The translations under genes were made by a program, and so were the position numbers. From NCBI RefSeq assembly GCF_014696925.1, contig NZ_JACJQY010000028.1:1-64000 (forward strand): a stretch of 64,000 nucleotides of DNA, in the 5' to 3' direction. The stretch's first letter is position 1. Every line of letters begins with the position of its first letter. Below are positions 61,098 to 64,000 of this stretch, piece after piece. The notes beneath the pieces were generated by a model that was not told the origin of the DNA, did no database searches, and saw nothing but the letters and a program-made list of their open reading frames with translations. This stretch comes from Phormidium tenue FACHB-1050. GTDB lineage: Bacteria > Cyanobacteriota > Cyanobacteriia > Pseudanabaenales > Pseudanabaenaceae.

Positions 61098-62884
61098 ATA
61101 CTGCCAATCGGAATACGCTCTGGGCAAGTATTGTTGCTGAAGAACTCTATCGCTCAGGTGTTCGCACAGTTTGTGTGTCTCCTGGATCGAGGTCTACACC
61201 GCTCGTAATCGCTTTTGCGGAATTGCGCGATCGCTGTCCTGATTTTCAGATTTTGGTGCATATTGATGAGCGATCAAGTAGCTTTTTTGCCTTAGGTTTA
61301 GCGAAGGTACGGATGGCTCCTGTTGCCCTACTATGTACATCGGGAACTGCCGCAGCTAATTACTATCCTGCAATTATTGAGGCTTATTATAGTCAGATTC
61401 CTCTTGTAGTCTTGACTGCTGATCGCCCGCCAGAAATGCGTGATTGTGGTTCAGGACAGACTATCGATCAGATTAATATTTACGGAAAGCATGTTCGCTA
61501 TTTTTTTGAAGTGGGGACACCAGAGATTCTCGGCTTTCGACTGCGTTATTTGCGATCGCTGATTAGTCGTTCTGTCAGCATGGCAACGGGTAAAGGTGAC
61601 ACACCCGCAGGGGCGGTTCATCTTAACTTCCCCTTTGCCGATCCGATGCCGCCTATTCCTGTCGCTAATGATGTACCAGAAGATTTAGCACTCAGCAGTC
61701 CAGAAGCCGTGTTTGGCAATCCATCGGGAGCCGCCTATAGTGAAGTAATAGCAGGCATAAAATCGCTGGGTACAGATGCGATCGCGGCTATGGCAAATCA
61801 AATTATTAGTCATCCCAAGGGTGTATTAGTTGTGGGTGTGTATGACGCGCCCACAGATTTTTTAGATGCTGTCCGAAAACTCGCCAAAGCAACAGGTTAT
61901 CCATTGCTGATCGAAGCCACAGGAGCGCATCGTCGAGATGAAATTGGACATTATGATAGTTTTTTGCGATCGCCGAATTTCTCTAAGGCTCATGCTCCTG
62001 AAATAGTGATTCGTTTTGGAGCTATGCCAACTTCTAAAAGTTATCTACTCTGGTTACAGCAGCATATTGGCTGTCAGCAAATCGTAGTTGGTAGCACCAA
62101 TAGCGATCCGACCCACGGACTTACTCAAGCGATAAATGTTCATCCTGTTAGCTTTTGCTTGCAGTTAGCCAATTATTTAGAAAATTATGCTCAACCAATT
62201 TGGCAGGACAAGCAATGGCGCTTAGATTTTGAACTAGCAGAGAGTATCGCCGAACATGCGATCGCCGAATCTCTTGCAGAAATTGATGAATTGTTCGATG
62301 GCAAAGTTTATGCAGAACTTGCCGAGATTCTGCCTGCGGATACTTATATCTATGTAGCTAGCAGTACACCGATTCGCGATCTTGATACATTTTTCCATAG
62401 CGATCGCCCGATTACAGTTTTAGCCAATCGAGGCGCAAATGGCATTGATGGAACTTTATCAAGTGCGCTTGGTGCAGCATGGGGATGCGATCACCCGATG
62501 GTTCTCATCTGTGGAGATCTAGCGTTTTATCATGACCTGAATGGATTGCTGGCAGCTAAAAAATATAATATTTCTCTTACAGTAATTCTGCTCAATAATG
62601 ATGGAGGTGGTATTTTTGATTTACTACCCATTTCCAAATTTGAAGATACTTTTGAAGAATTCTTCGGTACAAGTCATGGGCTGGACTTTGCACCGATTAT
62701 CTCGGCATATAGTTGCGAACATATGCTCATTCAAGATTGGCAGGATTTTCGTGATCGCCTTACTAGTTCTTTGAGTGCTAAGGGAACACAAGTTTTAGAA
62801 ATTAGAAGCGATCGCAAGCGTAATAAAGAACTCCATTTTGCGATCTGGAATAAGGTGATCGCAACTTGCGATCGTAATTTCTAA
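61094..62884 (+). CDS. menD: SEPHCHC synthase, MenD
   Basis: Thiamine-diphosphate enzyme that joins 2-oxoglutarate and isochorismate, in phylloquinone/menaquinone synthesis. The 596-residue protein has the three-domain POX fold. VCVSPGSRSTPLVIAF and HIDERSSSFFALGLAK are the N-terminal substrate and ThDP regions. LLCTSGTAAANYYPAIIEA is next. The ThDP/Mg motif is CGDLAFYHDLNGLLA to NNDGGGIF. Presence of menD supports phylloquinone in photosystem I. No other men genes are in the window. Confidence 0.94.
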   Translation: MNTANRNTLWASIVAEELYRSGVRTVCVSPGSRSTPLVIAFAELRDRCPDFQILVHIDERSSSFFALGLAKVRMAPVALLCTSGTAAANYYPAIIEAYYSQIPLVVLTADRPPEMRDCGSGQTIDQINIYGKHVRYFFEVGTPEILGFRLRYLRSLISRSVSMATGKGDTPAGAVHLNFPFADPMPPIPVANDVPEDLALSSPEAVFGNPSGAAYSEVIAGIKSLGTDAIAAMANQIISHPKGVLVVGVYDAPTDFLDAVRKLAKATGYPLLIEATGAHRRDEIGHYDSFLRSPNFSKAHAPEIVIRFGAMPTSKSYLLWLQQHIGCQQIVVGSTNSDPTHGLTQAINVHPVSFCLQLANYLENYAQPIWQDKQWRLDFELAESIAEHAIAESLAEIDELFDGKVYAELAEILPADTYIYVASSTPIRDLDTFFHSDRPITVLANRGANGIDGTLSSALGAAWGCDHPMVLICGDLAFYHDLNGLLAAKKYNISLTVILLNNDGGGIFDLLPISKFEDTFEEFFGTSHGLDFAPIISAYSCEHMLIQDWQDFRDRLTSSLSAKGTQVLEIRSDRKRNKELHFAIWNKVIATCDRNF

Positions 62885-62887
62885 AAC

Positions 62888-62921
62888 TACGAAGGTCGGA
62901 GCGAGGCTCTGCCCTTCGTAT
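62888..62921. repeat. Palindrome after menD
   Basis: TACGAAGGTCGGAGC, GAG loop, GCTCTGCCCTTCGTA: a 15-bp stem with two mispairs. It begins 4 bp after the menD stop. Confidence 0.65.
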
Positions 62922-62954
62922 ATAATTGAATCAAAGTTGGGAGGCTAAAAACTC

Positions 62955-63524
62955 ATGGTACTTGCAACAACTAAGCGCTACACAGTAGATGAATATCTTG
63001 AACTAGAAGAAAAAGCCGATTTTAAAAGTGAATTTGTCAACGGAGATATCATACCTATGGCAGGTGCAACGGCAAATCATAATATTTTGACTGCTAAGTT
63101 TCTAGCTCGAATTTTGTTAGCTCTAGAAGATTTAGATTACGCTGTCTTTATGAGTGATATGCGTCTATGGATGCCAGATCAGAAGCGCTACACCTATCCT
63201 GACGTGATGGTGGTTGAGGGACAGCCAATTTTTACAGATGAGAAACAGACAGGGATTACTAATCCTTGCTTAATTGTCGAAGTTCTCTCTAACTCTACAG
63301 GAGAATACTATCGCGCCAATAAGTTTAAGCTTTATCGTTCTATTGCTAGTTTTAGAGAGTATATTCTCATCGATCAAAGCAGTTATGGTGTGGATCAATA
63401 TACTAAGCGAAATGATGGTAAATGGGTTTTATCCGATTATGTAGGTGAAGATGCAATTCTGAAACTGGAATCGGTAAATTTTGAAATTAGTTTGCGAGAT
63501 TTATACAAGCGCGTTACATTCTAG
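62955..63524 (+). CDS. Uma2-family (DUF820) putative endonuclease
   Basis: A 189-residue Uma2 protein. YTVDEYLELEEKADFKSEFVNGDIIPMAGA is the N-terminal signature. The PD-(D/E)xK-like core is RYTYPDVMVVEG with the aspartate and NPCLIVEVLSNSTGEYYRANKF with the glutamate, then REYILIDQSSYGVDQY. It is only distantly similar to the gene at 19380. Its role is unknown. The stop lies in the palindrome shared with the next, convergent gene. Confidence 0.88.
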   Translation: MVLATTKRYTVDEYLELEEKADFKSEFVNGDIIPMAGATANHNILTAKFLARILLALEDLDYAVFMSDMRLWMPDQKRYTYPDVMVVEGQPIFTDEKQTGITNPCLIVEVLSNSTGEYYRANKFKLYRSIASFREYILIDQSSYGVDQYTKRNDGKWVLSDYVGEDAILKLESVNFEISLRDLYKRVTF

Positions 63525-63563
63525 TAACTTAAAAGCCATGCGAAGCATGGCTTTTAAGTTACT
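63523..63563. repeat. Palindrome covering both convergent stop codons
   Basis: AGTAACTTAAAAGCCATGC, GAA loop, GCATGGCTTTTAAGTTACT: a 19-bp perfect stem. The Uma2 stop (63522-63524) overlaps the left arm. The minus-strand stop (63559-63561) is in the right arm. Confidence 0.85.
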
Positions 63564-64000
63564 GCAAATAGATAGAATCGGCTATGCCATCAACCATAAA
63601 ATCGGTGATTAGTTTAGCTGTAATTGGTGCGAAGAGAATCCCATTACGATAATGTCCCGTCGCCAAAATTAGGTTTTCATAATCACTTTTCCCTAGCAGT
63701 GGAACTTCATTGGGAGCATGGGGACGGAATCCCCACCATGTTTCAGTGATTTGCATATCAGCGATCGCAGGATATACGGCAATTGCTCTATTTAACAATT
63801 GAGCAATGCCTGAGGCAGTGTTACCATGCGAGAAACCATTATCCTCAACTGTCGCACCGATCACAATGGTTCCATCTTGGCGCGGCACAATATAGCAACT
63901 TGGCGCATAAATTACTCTTTGCAATTTACGATCGCCATCAAATACTGAAAGCATTTGTCCTTTGATGGGCTTGATCGGCAAAGGCAGCAGCGATCGCGTC
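63559..64000 (-). CDS. thiO: ThiO-like glycine oxidase / FAD-dependent oxidoreductase, C-terminal part
   Basis: A partial gene running off the right end of the window. The visible ~146 residues are the C-terminal part of a D-amino-acid-oxidase-fold flavoenzyme: PIKPIKGQMLSV, VPRQDGTIVIGATVEDNGF, WWGFRPHAPNEVPLLGKS, and the FAD-binding NLILATGHYRNGILFAPITAKL. This pattern fits ThiO glycine oxidase, which supplies dehydroglycine for thiazole synthesis. In some cyanobacteria it is fused to ThiG, but here the protein stops after the oxidase domain. The N-terminal part is not visible, so related DadA-type oxidases remain possible. Confidence 0.75.
   Translation of the reverse strand, partial: TRSLLPLPIKPIKGQMLSVFDGDRKLQRVIYAPSCYIVPRQDGTIVIGATVEDNGFSHGNTASGIAQLLNRAIAVYPAIADMQITETWWGFRPHAPNEVPLLGKSDYENLILATGHYRNGILFAPITAKLITDFMVDGIADSIYLQ

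Overview
The window looks like chromosomal DNA of a filamentous or unicellular cyanobacterium. The HIP1 octamer GCGATCGC is very frequent. The ribosomal-protein cluster has cyanobacterial order, running rplC to infA without rpsN or rpmD. There are a bilin-attachment phytochrome, a DUF751/Ycf33-type gene beside rbfA, a protochlorophyllide-reductase-type mini-protein, a carotenoid oxygenase, menD (phylloquinone) and a folate/biopterin transporter. A Pseudanabaena-like host is a guess only. I see no tRNA, rRNA or CRISPR array.

Layout. (1) 0.6-4.0 kb and 9.7-14.9 kb form a zinc-limitation island. Three almost identical 15-bp Zur boxes (2274, 9761, 12268) lie upstream of znuC-znuB, a CxxxxCPP mini-protein with a COG0523 GTPase and HisI, a degenerate CobW protein with two aberrant metallophosphoesterases, and an SLH/OprB porin with a second COG0523 GTPase. 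(2) 4.0-9.1 kb is a restriction-modification-like insert: MerR-type regulator, N6-adenine methylase and PD-(D/E)xK protein. It is bounded by 45-bp imperfect direct repeats that both encode the C-terminus of the same oxidoreductase-like protein, so the insert appears to split the zinc island. (3) 15.2-24.1 kb holds dnaG, chrA, a GGCT-fold protein, a Uma2 nuclease, an MmeI-type restriction-methylation enzyme, an orphan DUF2281 antitoxin and a YoeB/YefM pair. The toxin-antitoxin genes sit between related direct repeats. (4) 24.2-35.7 kb is the rplC-to-infA ribosomal operon on the minus strand, including secY and adk. (5) 36.5-44.0 kb holds a BphP-like hybrid kinase, a TPR-CHAT protein and small conserved genes. 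(6) 44.1-64.0 kb is a mixed housekeeping segment: rbfA, an ExbB-like gene, carotenoid oxygenase, cupin, DUF1963, epimerase and PadR regulator, GspE/PilB-like ATPase, a four-part exopolysaccharide fusion protein, trpD, VOC, VanY, an M41-like protease, the BT1 transporter, maf-menD, Uma2, and the start of a thiO-like gene cut by the window edge.

The most striking non-coding signal is a large set of long, nearly perfect palindromes with 3-nt loops at gene ends, often with the stop codon inside one arm. There are also four copies of a roughly 100-118-bp MITE-like element with conserved ends and a changing central palindrome. The most unusual proteins are the PssE-PssD-STAS-sugar transferase fusion (52890-55031) and the metallophosphoesterase pair in which metal ligands are replaced by cysteine or lost (10675-12231).
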